From positions 1,240,001-1,304,000 of the forward strand of contig NZ_JAJEJP010000002.1 in the NCBI RefSeq assembly GCF_021390495.1: 64,000 bases of DNA, given 5' to 3'. Source of the stretch: Paraburkholderia sp. ZP32-5 (GTDB taxonomy: Bacteria; Pseudomonadota; Gammaproteobacteria; Burkholderiales; Burkholderiaceae). The notes beneath the pieces were generated by a model, which saw nothing but the letters and a program-made list of their open reading frames with translations, was not told the origin of the DNA and did no database searches. The translations under genes and the position numbers were made by a program. Below are positions 17,798-26,218 of the stretch, piece by piece (the first letter of the stretch is position 1; every line of letters begins with the position of its first letter).

Positions 17798-17833
17798 TCG
17801 GCAGACGTCTGCTTAATATTAGACAGACGTCTG
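17792..17833. promoter_or_regulatory. Double MarR operator, two CAGACGTCTG palindromes
   Basis: The perfect 10-bp palindrome CAGACGTCTG occurs at 17802-17811 and 17824-17833. Each is preceded by TAATATT at 17792 and 17814, making a 22-bp direct repeat. Centre-to-centre spacing is 22 bp (two helical turns), so two dimers would bind the same face. The sites overlap the -10 element and the start of transcription, which predicts repression. Confidence 0.7.
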
Positions 17834-17856
17834 ATGAAATACGGCTGAGGAAGAGA

Positions 17857-19107
17857 ATGAGCAAGGAATGTGAAGTTGCAATCATCGGGGCGGGCAATGG
17901 CGGTCTGACGCTTGCGCTTGCGCTGCACGAGGCGGGCATCAATTGCCGCGTTTATGAAGCTGTACCCGAACTCAAGCCGCTCGGCGTAGGCATCAACATC
18001 TTGCCGCACGCAACCGGCGTGCTGGGCCGTCTGGGCGCAAACGAAGCGCTGGCGAAGATTTCGATTTCCACGCAAAACGCCGCGTTCTTCAATCAGCACG
18101 GCCAGCACATCTACACGGAAGCGCTCGGCACGAACGCCGGCTACGCGACGCCGCAGTTTTCGATTCACCGCGGCGAGTTGCAACTGGCGCTGTTGAAGAT
18201 CGTCAAGGAACGGCTGGGTGATGATGCGGTCATGATGGATCGTCGCTGCGTCGGCGCGGCCACCGTTGGCGATGAAGCGCACGTGGATTTCGTCAACACG
18301 GCGGGCGAGCAGTTCACCGTGAAGGCATCCGTTGCCGTGTCGTGCGACGGTCTGCATTCGGCGATTCGCAAGCAGTTTTATCCCAACGAAGGTGCGCCGC
18401 ACTACACGGGGGTGAACATGTGGCGCGGCGCGCTGAACTGGTCGCCGTTCCTCGATGGCGCGACCTTCGCTCGTGCAGGCGCGCTGACGGCGGATACCGG
18501 CAAGATGGTGATCTACCCGATCCTGAACAATCCCGACGGCACTCAACTGATGAACTGGGTGGCCGAAACCATTTCGCCGCAACCAGCGCAGCGCGACTGG
18601 AACGGGCAGGGCAGTCTCGACGACTTTTTCCCGGTGTTCAAGGACTGGCATTTCGATTGGATCGACGTTGCGAAGATGATCGAGTCCACCGAAAACATTC
18701 TTGTCTTCCCGATGGTCGATCAGGATCCGCTGCCGCGCTGGACGCATGGTCGCGTAACGCTGCTGGGCGACGCCGCACACCCGATGGTGCCGCGCGGTTC
18801 GAACGGTGCGGGTCAGGCCATCATGGACGCGGATTATCTCGCGGCGCAATTCGCCAGGTTCGGCGTCGGCGAAGAAGCACTGCAAGCGTACGACCACGAA
18901 CGCGTCACCGCGACGGGCAATGTCGTGTTGACGAACCGCAAGGCGCCACCCGACAAGATTCTGCAAGTCGTGCACGAACGCACGGGCGGCAAGCCGTTCG
19001 CGTCGATCACGGATGTGATCGACATCGACGAATTGCGCGAAATCACGAGCAACTACAAAGCTGTTGCTGGGTACACGCTCGAAGGCCTGGCAGAAAAATC
19101 CCGCTAA
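17857..19107 (+). CDS. FAD-dependent aromatic-ring monooxygenase (gentisate-forming hydroxylase)
   Basis: The protein has 416 residues, the single-component flavoprotein hydroxylase fold. The dinucleotide-binding motif is IGAGNGGLTLALAL (residues 10-23), and the FAD ribityl-binding motif is GRVTLLGDAAHPMVPRGS. The MNWVAE and RGSNGAGQA segments recall the PhzS/COG0654 branch. Followed by gentisate dioxygenase, it most likely para-hydroxylates 3-hydroxybenzoate to gentisate, or performs a decarboxylative hydroxylation of a related acid. I chose the ATG at 17857, since the longer frame overlaps the operators. It heads the MarR-controlled operon with 14 bases to the next gene. Confidence 0.8.
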   Translation: MSKECEVAIIGAGNGGLTLALALHEAGINCRVYEAVPELKPLGVGINILPHATGVLGRLGANEALAKISISTQNAAFFNQHGQHIYTEALGTNAGYATPQFSIHRGELQLALLKIVKERLGDDAVMMDRRCVGAATVGDEAHVDFVNTAGEQFTVKASVAVSCDGLHSAIRKQFYPNEGAPHYTGVNMWRGALNWSPFLDGATFARAGALTADTGKMVIYPILNNPDGTQLMNWVAETISPQPAQRDWNGQGSLDDFFPVFKDWHFDWIDVAKMIESTENILVFPMVDQDPLPRWTHGRVTLLGDAAHPMVPRGSNGAGQAIMDADYLAAQFARFGVGEEALQAYDHERVTATGNVVLTNRKAPPDKILQVVHERTGGKPFASITDVIDIDELREITSNYKAVAGYTLEGLAEKSR

Positions 19108-19121
19108 CGTGAGGCAACAAA

Positions 19122-20162
19122 ATGACTGACGTGAAATCCGAACGCGCCGAATACTACGGCCAGATCAAGCAAAGCAACATGGCGCCGCTGTGGGAATCGC
19201 TGCACCATCTGGTGCCGCCGCAGCCGCGTCCTCAAGCACAGGCTGCGATCTGGAAATTCGCGGAAGTTCGCGATCTGGTCATGCAGTCGGGCAGTCTGAT
19301 CACGGCGGAAGAAGCCGTGCGTCGCGTGCTGTTCCTCGAAAATCCCGGCCTGCCCGACAAGGCGAGCATTACGCCCGCGCTGTACGCTGGCCTGCAATTG
19401 ATCATGCCGGGCGAAATCGCGCCCAGCCATCGTCATACGCAATCTGCTTTGCGCTTCATCGTGGAGGGATCTACCGCGTACACGGCTGTCGATGGTGAAC
19501 GTGTGCCGATGAAACCCGGCGATTTCATCATCACGCCGTCGTGGACGTGGCATGACCATGGCAACAAGGCACTGGAAGAGGGCGGTGAGCCGGTCATCTG
19601 GCTGGACGGTCTCGACATACCGATCGTGTATCACCTCGATCAGGGCTTCGCTGAAAACTATCCCGACAAGGTGCAGCCGCTGCAGCGCGAATCGGGCGAC
19701 AGCATCGCGCGTTACGCGCAAAACATGCTGCCCGTACGACATCGCATCAGCAATCCGACCTCGCCGCTTTTCAGCTACCCGTACGAACGCACACGCGAAG
19801 CACTCGACACGCTCTACAAAAACGGCGAACTGGACGAATGGGACGGCGTGAAGCTGCGCTACATCAATCCGGCGACCGGCGGCTCTCCGATGCCGACGAT
19901 GGCGACATTCATGCAGTTCCTGCCGGCGGGGTTCCGCGGCCGTCAGTATCGCAGCACGGATGCGACCGTCTATTCGGTTGTAGAGGGCTCGGGCGTGGCA
20001 AAAATCGGCGATACGGTTTTCCAGTTCGATGCGAAGGATATTTTCGTCGCTCCGTCCTGGGCCACCGTGAGTCTCGATGCGACCGTCGACACCGTGCTCT
20101 TCAGCTATTCCGATCGCCCGATTCTTACTGCGCTGAATCTGCTTCGCGAAGAACGCATTTAA
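19122..20162 (+). CDS. Gentisate 1,2-dioxygenase
   Basis: The protein has 346 residues, the normal size for this bicupin iron(II) enzyme, which opens the gentisate ring between C1 and C2 to maleylpyruvate. The first cupin shows the metal ligands in [12 protein letters not shown] and the partner histidines in TWHDHG. The second cupin is represented by [27 protein letters not shown]. It is located between the hydroxylase and the fumarylpyruvate hydrolase, in pathway order. This is the assignment that fixes the whole cluster as a gentisate route. Confidence 0.92.
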   Translation: MTDVKSERAEYYGQIKQSNMAPLWESLHHLVPPQPRPQAQAAIWKFAEVRDLVMQSGSLITAEEAVRRVLFLENPGLPDKASITPALYAGLQLIMPGEIAPSHRHTQSALRFIVEGSTAYTAVDGERVPMKPGDFIITPSWTWHDHGNKALEEGGEPVIWLDGLDIPIVYHLDQGFAENYPDKVQPLQRESGDSIARYAQNMLPVRHRISNPTSPLFSYPYERTREALDTLYKNGELDEWDGVKLRYINPATGGSPMPTMATFMQFLPAGFRGRQYRSTDATVYSVVEGSGVAKIGDTVFQFDAKDIFVAPSWATVSLDATVDTVLFSYSDRPILTALNLLREERI

Positions 20163-20195
20163 AGATCATCTCTCGTTTAACAAGGAATTCCGATA

Positions 20196-20897
20196 ATGGC
20201 TTTCATTTTTCCGCCCGAACAACACGTTGTTGTTCCCGTCGCGAATAGCGACGATTCGATCGCAGTGCGCCGTGTCTACTGTGTCGGGCGCAACTATGCC
20301 GCGCACGCACGCGAAATGGGCTTCGATCCGGACCGCGAGCCGCCGTTCTTCTTCTGCAAACCGGATAACGCGGTGACACCGATTGCCTACGGCGACACAC
20401 TGGATTTCGCCTATCCGTCGCAGACACAAAACCTTCACTACGAAGCCGAACTGGTCGCGGTGATTGGTAAGGCAGGTTCGGATATCGCGATTGAAACGGC
20501 ACTCGATTACGTATTCGGCTATGCGGTAGGACTCGATATGACGCGACGCGATCGTCAGATGGAAATGCGCGAGGCCGGCCGCCCGTGGGAACTCGGCAAG
20601 GCATTCGACCGCTCCGCGCCGATCGGCCCGATCCATCGCGCGAGTGAAGTCGGCCATTTCGACAAGGGCGGTCTGTGGCTGACGGTGAACGGCGCAACGA
20701 AGCAGAAAAGCGATGTGACGCACCTGATCTGGTCGGTTGCGGAAACGGTTGCGTATCTGTCGAAGTTCTTCCGTCTCGAACCGGGTGATCTGATTTACAC
20801 GGGTACACCGGAAGGCGTCGGTCCTGTCGTTGCCGGAGATACAGTCAAGGTTGGCGTCGAAAGGCTGGGCGAATTGACGATGAAGATCACCGGATGA
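20196..20897 (+). CDS. Fumarylpyruvate hydrolase (FAH family)
   Basis: The protein has 233 residues of the fumarylacetoacetase C-terminal fold, close in pattern to NagK. It has the RNYAAHAREMG block, the metal-binding EAELVAVIGKAG segment, FGYAVGLDMTRRD, and GDLIYTGTPEGVGPV near the end. In the gentisate pathway it cleaves fumarylpyruvate to fumarate and pyruvate, the step that feeds central metabolism. The stop overlaps the start of the following isomerase gene (ATGA at 20894-20897). Confidence 0.9.
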   Translation: MAFIFPPEQHVVVPVANSDDSIAVRRVYCVGRNYAAHAREMGFDPDREPPFFFCKPDNAVTPIAYGDTLDFAYPSQTQNLHYEAELVAVIGKAGSDIAIETALDYVFGYAVGLDMTRRDRQMEMREAGRPWELGKAFDRSAPIGPIHRASEVGHFDKGGLWLTVNGATKQKSDVTHLIWSVAETVAYLSKFFRLEPGDLIYTGTPEGVGPVVAGDTVKVGVERLGELTMKITG

Positions 20898-21535
20898 AGC
20901 TCTACAGTTTTTTCAACAGCTCTGCGTCGTATCGTGTTCGGATCGCTTTGAACCTCAAGGGCCTGCCCTACGAGTTCGTGCCGGTGAACATCCGCACTGG
21001 TGAGCACCGCGACCAGAACTATGTTGCAAACGTCAATCCATCTGCTTCGGTTCCCGCGCTGCTCAACGGTGATTTCAATCTCGGCCAGTCGCTTGCGATC
21101 ATCGACTGGCTGGACAGGGAGCATCCGGAACCGCTGCTGATTCCGAACGAAACGAACGCACGCGCTCGCGCACTGGAAATTGCCTACCTGATTTCGTGCG
21201 ATATCCACCCGGTGAATAACCTGCGCATCCTGAAGTATCTGCAAACGGAATTGCACGTTTCCGATCAGCAGAAATCCGCGTGGTATCAGCACTGGATCGC
21301 GGAGGGCATGCAAAGCGTCGAGCTGCTATTGCAGGCCGCGGGTAGCGATGTGTGGTGCCTCGATATCGGGCCCTCGCTCGCGGACTGCTGCCTGATTCCG
21401 CAGATCGCCAACGCCGAGCGCATGGGCTGCGACTTGACGCCGTATCCGCGCAGCATGCGGATTTATCAACACGCGATGCAACATCCGGCCTTCCTGGCCG
21501 CATCGCCAAAACAACAACCCGACTATCGGGATTAA
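20894..21535 (+). CDS. Maleylpyruvate isomerase (zeta-class GST)
   Basis: The protein has 213 residues with the zeta-class glutathione-binding motif SSASYRVRIALNLKG at residues 9-23, whose serine activates glutathione. The C-terminal helical domain contains the SLADCCLIPQ block typical of maleylacetoacetate and maleylpyruvate isomerases. Here it isomerises maleylpyruvate to fumarylpyruvate using glutathione, linking the dioxygenase to the hydrolase. It is coupled to the hydrolase by a 4-base overlap. The alternative, a homogentisate-pathway isomerase, is unlikely next to a gentisate dioxygenase. Confidence 0.9.
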   Translation: MKLYSFFNSSASYRVRIALNLKGLPYEFVPVNIRTGEHRDQNYVANVNPSASVPALLNGDFNLGQSLAIIDWLDREHPEPLLIPNETNARARALEIAYLISCDIHPVNNLRILKYLQTELHVSDQQKSAWYQHWIAEGMQSVELLLQAAGSDVWCLDIGPSLADCCLIPQIANAERMGCDLTPYPRSMRIYQHAMQHPAFLAASPKQQPDYRD

Positions 21536-21582
21536 GTGCAGTAGTAGTAGATAACGCGGTATTAAATAAATCAGGGGACTAG

Positions 21583-22512
21583 ATGAAGAACTTTCGCATG
21601 AAGGCGCTTGCCGCTGCTGTTTTGTTGAGTGCGGCATTGCCCGTCATGGCCACGGAAGGGGGTAATTCCTCGTATGTGATCGGCGCGCAGACGATCTACC
21701 CAGGCACACTGGACGAAGGCGCGCAGCTGCAGGCATTTACGGTGTTTTATAACTCGTCGAAATTCGCGGATTCGAACGGCAACGCGAAATTCAAGGATTT
21801 CTCGACGAACGTGGTGGTGCAGGCATTTCGCTTGCAGTACGTGCTGCCACAGCACTACACGCCGGGTTTCCATGTCGGCTTTGCTGTGCTGACGCCGTTC
21901 TTCAACATCAACACCTATCGTCAGCCGTTTGGCGCACCGACCATTCACGGCAGCGATACGGGGCTTTCCGATCCGCTCGTCACGCCGCTGATGATCGGCA
22001 ACAGCTTCAGTGCACCCTTGCTCGGGCATGTGAATCAGGCTCTCCGTCTGACGGTCAACGTGCCGATCGGCAACTACGATGCGAGCCAGCCGATCAATGT
22101 CGGCCACCATTATTGGGCTTTTCTGCCGAGCTATGGCATCGATATTCATCCCGACGACAAAACGACAATCGGGATGAACTTCACGTATATCTGGAACGGC
22201 CGCAACCTGTCCGACGGCTACCGCAGCGGTCAGGAAACTGTGACAGAATTCGTCGCCATGCGAAAGGTGACGGACAAGCTGTCGCTTGGCCTGAACGGCT
22301 ATTACTACAAGCAGATTTCCGGCGACGTGCAGGAAAACGGTACGCCATTCAATGGTGACGGCTTCTATGGGCGCGCCGTTGCACTCGGCCCTCAGGTGCA
22401 GTACCAGTTCAGCAAGTCCTTTGGTGCAACGTTCAAATGGCAACACGAAATGCTGGTGCAGAACCGTCCGGAAGGTGACCGCTTCTGGATGCAATTGTCG
22501 TTCAAGCTTTGA
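21583..22512 (+). CDS. Outer-membrane channel of the SphA / phenol_MetA_deg family
   Basis: The protein has 309 residues with a signal peptide (MKALAAAVLLSAALPVMA) and a mature part rich in alternating aromatic and small residues, ending in phenylalanine-rich WMQLSFKL as outer-membrane barrels do. The family is regularly encoded inside aromatic degradation operons and is thought to admit hydrophobic or aromatic substrates through the outer membrane. It is the last gene before a strong terminator and lies 47 bases after the isomerase gene, so it belongs to the gentisate operon. Confidence 0.8.
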   Translation: MKNFRMKALAAAVLLSAALPVMATEGGNSSYVIGAQTIYPGTLDEGAQLQAFTVFYNSSKFADSNGNAKFKDFSTNVVVQAFRLQYVLPQHYTPGFHVGFAVLTPFFNINTYRQPFGAPTIHGSDTGLSDPLVTPLMIGNSFSAPLLGHVNQALRLTVNVPIGNYDASQPINVGHHYWAFLPSYGIDIHPDDKTTIGMNFTYIWNGRNLSDGYRSGQETVTEFVAMRKVTDKLSLGLNGYYYKQISGDVQENGTPFNGDGFYGRAVALGPQVQYQFSKSFGATFKWQHEMLVQNRPEGDRFWMQLSFKL

Positions 22513-22517
22513 TATAG

Positions 22518-22545
22518 CGCCGCCCCCATTCCGGGGCGGCGTTTT
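22518..22545 (+). terminator. Intrinsic terminator after the outer-membrane channel gene
   Basis: A 9-bp GC stem (22518-22526 with 22533-22541, CGCCGCCCC / GGGGCGGCG) is followed by TTTT. It separates the gentisate genes from ubiX, the MFS gene and ubiD, so the latter are either read through or have their own promoter. Confidence 0.75.
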
Positions 22546-22575
22546 ATTGAAGCATGGAAAAATAAGTGGGTGTAA

Positions 22576-23172
22576 ATGAAACGTTTGATAGTAGGCATCA
22601 CCGGAGCTTCCGGTGCGATTTACGGCATCAGGACACTCGAAATTCTGCGTGACCAGGCGGATGTTGAGACGCATCTCGTTGTGTCGCCTTCCGGACTGCG
22701 CACGCTCGAAGAAGAAACTGGCATCGGACTCGCGCGCTTGCGTGAGCTCGCCGATGCAACGCATAGCTACAAGGATATTGGCGCTTCACTGTCCAGCGGT
22801 TCATTTCACACCTGCGGCATGCTGGTTGCGCCGTGTTCGATTCGCGCACTGAGCGGCATCGCGAACTGTTATGACGCGGACCTCATTACGCGCGCGGCTG
22901 ACGTTTGTCTGAAAGAGCGTCGGCGCGTCGTGCTGATGCTGCGCGAAACACCTCTTCACGCAGGTCATATCGAACTGATGGCACAAGCGACACGCAATGG
23001 CGCAATCATCATGCCGCCGGTTCCCGCGTTCTACGCTCAACCCCAAACACTTGACGACATGGTCAATCAAACCGTATCGAGAGCACTCGATCTGTTCGAT
23101 ATCGATGTCGGTATTGCAAAGCGTTGGCATGGTGGAAATAAGTCCGCCGTGCGATGCGAAGCAACAATGTAA
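22576..23172 (+). CDS. UbiX-family flavin prenyltransferase
   Basis: The protein has 198 residues with the flavoprotein signature VGITGASGAIYG at residues 6-17, the APCSIRALSGIA block and the arginine-rich LKERRRVVLMLRETPLH segment that binds the dimethylallyl phosphate. UbiX makes the prenylated FMN cofactor required by UbiD decarboxylases, and a ubiD gene follows two genes later, so this copy probably serves that enzyme. It lies directly downstream of the terminator that ends the gentisate operon. Confidence 0.9.
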   Translation: MKRLIVGITGASGAIYGIRTLEILRDQADVETHLVVSPSGLRTLEEETGIGLARLRELADATHSYKDIGASLSSGSFHTCGMLVAPCSIRALSGIANCYDADLITRAADVCLKERRRVVLMLRETPLHAGHIELMAQATRNGAIIMPPVPAFYAQPQTLDDMVNQTVSRALDLFDIDVGIAKRWHGGNKSAVRCEATM

Positions 23173-23190
23173 AGCACCAATTGGAGACGG

Positions 23191-24501
23191 ATGATGAGTG
23201 CATCAACTACCACTGTCGAACAGTGGCTCGCCGAGCGTCGCCTCGGCGTATTCCAGATCTTTGTGACGGTGCTCTGCGGCCTCGCGGTCTTTCTCGACGG
23301 CATTAGTACTCAATTGATCGGCTACGTAGCACCCGCTATTCACAATGCACTGCATCTGGATCACAAGCAGATGGGCGCGGCGTTCGCCGCGGGCCTGATC
23401 GGATTGCTGATCGGCGGCCTCGTATGCAGTGTCGTCGCCGACGTGTTCGGCCGGCGCCGCATCCTGGTTGCGTCGACGTTGATTTTCGGCATCTTTACGC
23501 TCGTCACCGGCACGGCGACGTCGGGAACGGAATTGCTCGCGTGGCGTTTTCTCGCCGGACTCGGTTTGGGCGGTGCAATGCCGATTGCGATCACGCTGAC
23601 CGCGGAAATTTCGCCGGCTCGCGCGCGTAGCGCACTGGTGATGGCCATGTTCTGCGGCTTCCCGTTCGGCAGCGCGATTGCCGGTGTGATTGCGTCGGCA
23701 ATCATGCCGTCTTACGGATGGGGCGCGGTGTTCTACACAGCCGGCGTGATATCGCTGCTCGTGGCCGCGGCGTTGATCATTGCGCTGCCGGAATCGCTGG
23801 TGTTCCTCGTGAATCACGACGCCGATCTTTCTCGTATCAACCGGGTACAGCAGCGCATTGCGCCGAATTCCGCGGCTGTCACGTTCATCAAGGACGAAGC
23901 AAAGAGCAAAACGCCGATCGCGGGCCTGTTCCGCGACGGACGCGCAGTCGGCACGCTAATCATGTGGGTCATCTATTTCATCAGCCTGATGGAAATCTAT
24001 TTCCTCGCCAGCTGGTTGCCGACCGTGCTCAACCAGGGAGGACGCTCGCTCGCGAATGCCGCGCTCGGCACATCGCTGCTTCAATTCGGCGGTGTCGCCG
24101 GCACGCTGTTCTTCGGCCGCTTTATGGACCGCTTGAATCCGCACCGTGTGCTGTTCGTCGGTTATCTGTGCGCGTGCCTGTTGATCGGGATCATCGGCTA
24201 CCTGTACAGGAGCGACATCATCCTGCCGATTCTGTTCCTCGCCGGTATGTGCCTGATTGGCTGTCAATCGGGTCTGAGCGCCGTTGCGTCGGTGTTTTAT
24301 CCGACGAGTGCTCGCGCGACCGGCGTAGGCTGGAATTTGAGTATCGGTCGGCTCGGCTCGATTTCGGGGCCGGTGCTGGGTGCTGTTTTGCTGACGGCGA
24401 ACTTCGGCGTGCAAGCGATGTTCATGTGGGTCGCCGCGCCGACGTTTATCGCCGGAATTCTTGCCATCGTTCTGCAATACGTTAGCCCGAAGAATGGCTG
24501 A
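23191..24501 (+). CDS. MFS aromatic-acid transporter (AAHS family)
   Basis: The protein has 436 residues with 12 predicted hydrophobic helices. The first helix contains FLDGISTQLIGYVAPAI, matching the charged DG-x-D-like motif of the aromatic acid:H+ symporter family, and the loop after helix 2 has DVFGRRRILVASTL, the MFS signature. Encoded between UbiX and UbiD in an aromatic cluster, it probably imports the aromatic acid used by the pathway. Two in-frame ATGs (23191 and 23194) follow a GGAGACGG ribosome site. Confidence 0.85.
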   Translation: MMSASTTTVEQWLAERRLGVFQIFVTVLCGLAVFLDGISTQLIGYVAPAIHNALHLDHKQMGAAFAAGLIGLLIGGLVCSVVADVFGRRRILVASTLIFGIFTLVTGTATSGTELLAWRFLAGLGLGGAMPIAITLTAEISPARARSALVMAMFCGFPFGSAIAGVIASAIMPSYGWGAVFYTAGVISLLVAAALIIALPESLVFLVNHDADLSRINRVQQRIAPNSAAVTFIKDEAKSKTPIAGLFRDGRAVGTLIMWVIYFISLMEIYFLASWLPTVLNQGGRSLANAALGTSLLQFGGVAGTLFFGRFMDRLNPHRVLFVGYLCACLLIGIIGYLYRSDIILPILFLAGMCLIGCQSGLSAVASVFYPTSARATGVGWNLSIGRLGSISGPVLGAVLLTANFGVQAMFMWVAAPTFIAGILAIVLQYVSPKNG

Positions 24502-24568
24502 TCGCATTCGAATTCAACTCAAACGAGGCGCACAGGCTGCGCCACGTACTCTGTCATAAGGAAACTAC

Positions 24569-26023
24569 ATGTCCGATACGGCAAACCAGGCCCCTCACGC
24601 AGATCTGCGTGAATTTATCGAACGCTGCGAAGCAGCGGGCGAACTCGTGCGCATGAAGGGCGTGCACTGGAATCTGGAAATGGGCGCGCTCGCGGAAATC
24701 GTCAACCACAAGCGCGCGGAAGCTCCCGCGATCCTGTTCGAAAATATTCCAGGCTATCCGGCCGGTATGCGCGTGCTGTCCGGCGCGACCAATTCGTCGA
24801 AGCGTCTGGCGCTGACGCTCGGTTTTCCGGAGCCGAAACATCCGCTCGACGTCGTGCGCGCGTACCGCAACCGCATGAAGACGTTCGCGCCGATTGCGCC
24901 GCGTGAAGTCGAAAGCGGTCCGATCTTCGACGTGATCGATCGGGATGACGATGTGAACGTGCTGAAATTTCCGGTGCCGTTTCTGCATGAGCTGGACGGT
25001 GGACGCTATATCGGTACGCACGATCAGGTCATCATGCGCGAGCCGGACGAAGGCTGGATCAACCTCGGCACGTATCGCGTGATGGTGCACGACGAAAAGA
25101 GCGTTGGTCTGTGGATGTCGCCAGGCAAGCAAGGCCGGCAGATTCGCCAGAAGCACGCGGATCGCGGCGAGCCGACACCGGTTCTGATCTGCTGCGGCAT
25201 GGACCCGCTGATGTTCCTCGCTTCCGGCAATGAATTGAAATGGGGGCTGTCCGAATACGACTATGCAGGCGGTCATCGTGGCGCACCGTTCGAAACGGTG
25301 AAGAGCGAACTGTACGGCCTGCCGATGCCGGCACACGCGGAAATCGTACTCGAAGGCGAAATCCTGCCGGGCGACGACAAACTGGAAGGTCCGTTCGGTG
25401 AGTTCACCGGCTATTACGCAAGCGAGCCGAGCAATCAGCCGGTCGTGCGCATTCGCCGCGTCTACCATCGCAAGGACCCGATTCTGACGATGGCTTCGCC
25501 GATGCGCCCGCCGTCGGATTTCAACTTCAGCAAATGCGTGACGAAGTCCGGCATGATCTGGGACGAGGTCGAACGCGCGGGCCTGTCGGGCGTGCAGGGC
25601 GTGTGGTGCCATGAAGCGGGCGCCGCGCGCATGTTCAACGTGATCTCCATCAAGCAGGCCTTCGCCGGGCACGCGAAGCAGGCGGGTTTGCTCGCTGCCG
25701 GTTGCCAGTCGGGTTCGTACCTGGGGCGCTATGTCGTGGTTGTCGATGACGACGTCGATCCTAGCGATATGTTCGACGTGCTGTGGGCGATCAGCACGCG
25801 CGCCGATCCCGCGCAGGACATCGACATTATTCGCCGTGCGTGGAGCGGTCCGCTCGATCCGATTGTCGATTCGGCTTCGTCCACGAATTCCCGCGCGATC
25901 ATCGATGCATGTCGTCCGTTCGAACGCATCAAGAACAAATCTTTCCCGCCGGTCGCACGTGGCAGCAAGGAGCTGATCGCGCAAGTGGAAGCGAAATTCG
26001 CGGATGTGCTGAAGAATATCTAA
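24569..26023 (+). CDS. UbiD-family prenyl-FMN decarboxylase
   Basis: The protein has 484 residues, the normal UbiD length. The catalytic-site glutamates lie in LEGPFGEFTGYYA, the family signature, and the arginine-bearing substrate segment is present upstream. UbiD enzymes with UbiX-derived prenyl-FMN reversibly decarboxylate aromatic or unsaturated acids. In this cluster it may remove a carboxyl from a hydroxylated benzene-dicarboxylate so that the ring can enter the gentisate route, but the substrate is inference. It is followed by a clear terminator. Confidence 0.88.
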   Translation: MSDTANQAPHADLREFIERCEAAGELVRMKGVHWNLEMGALAEIVNHKRAEAPAILFENIPGYPAGMRVLSGATNSSKRLALTLGFPEPKHPLDVVRAYRNRMKTFAPIAPREVESGPIFDVIDRDDDVNVLKFPVPFLHELDGGRYIGTHDQVIMREPDEGWINLGTYRVMVHDEKSVGLWMSPGKQGRQIRQKHADRGEPTPVLICCGMDPLMFLASGNELKWGLSEYDYAGGHRGAPFETVKSELYGLPMPAHAEIVLEGEILPGDDKLEGPFGEFTGYYASEPSNQPVVRIRRVYHRKDPILTMASPMRPPSDFNFSKCVTKSGMIWDEVERAGLSGVQGVWCHEAGAARMFNVISIKQAFAGHAKQAGLLAAGCQSGSYLGRYVVVVDDDVDPSDMFDVLWAISTRADPAQDIDIIRRAWSGPLDPIVDSASSTNSRAIIDACRPFERIKNKSFPPVARGSKELIAQVEAKFADVLKNI

Positions 26024-26046
26024 ACCTTCTTCCGCGTTGAAACAAA

Positions 26047-26075
26047 AACGCCTGCTGGTTTAGCAGGCGTTCTTT
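26047..26075 (+). terminator. Intrinsic terminator after ubiD
   Basis: A 10-bp stem (26047-26056 with 26062-26071, AACGCCTGCT / AGCAGGCGTT) and a five-base loop are followed by a T-rich run. Confidence 0.8.
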
Positions 26076-26218
26076 TGTCCATTGAGCGCTTGAATCGCTC
26101 ATTGATCACGCGGCAAATCAGGCACACACGTCGGGCACACACGTGGCCGCTTTTTCGACAGCCCGGTGCAGCGCATACCGGTGCATCGGCCATGGTTCAA
26201 CAGGCAATGGGGTGGGAG

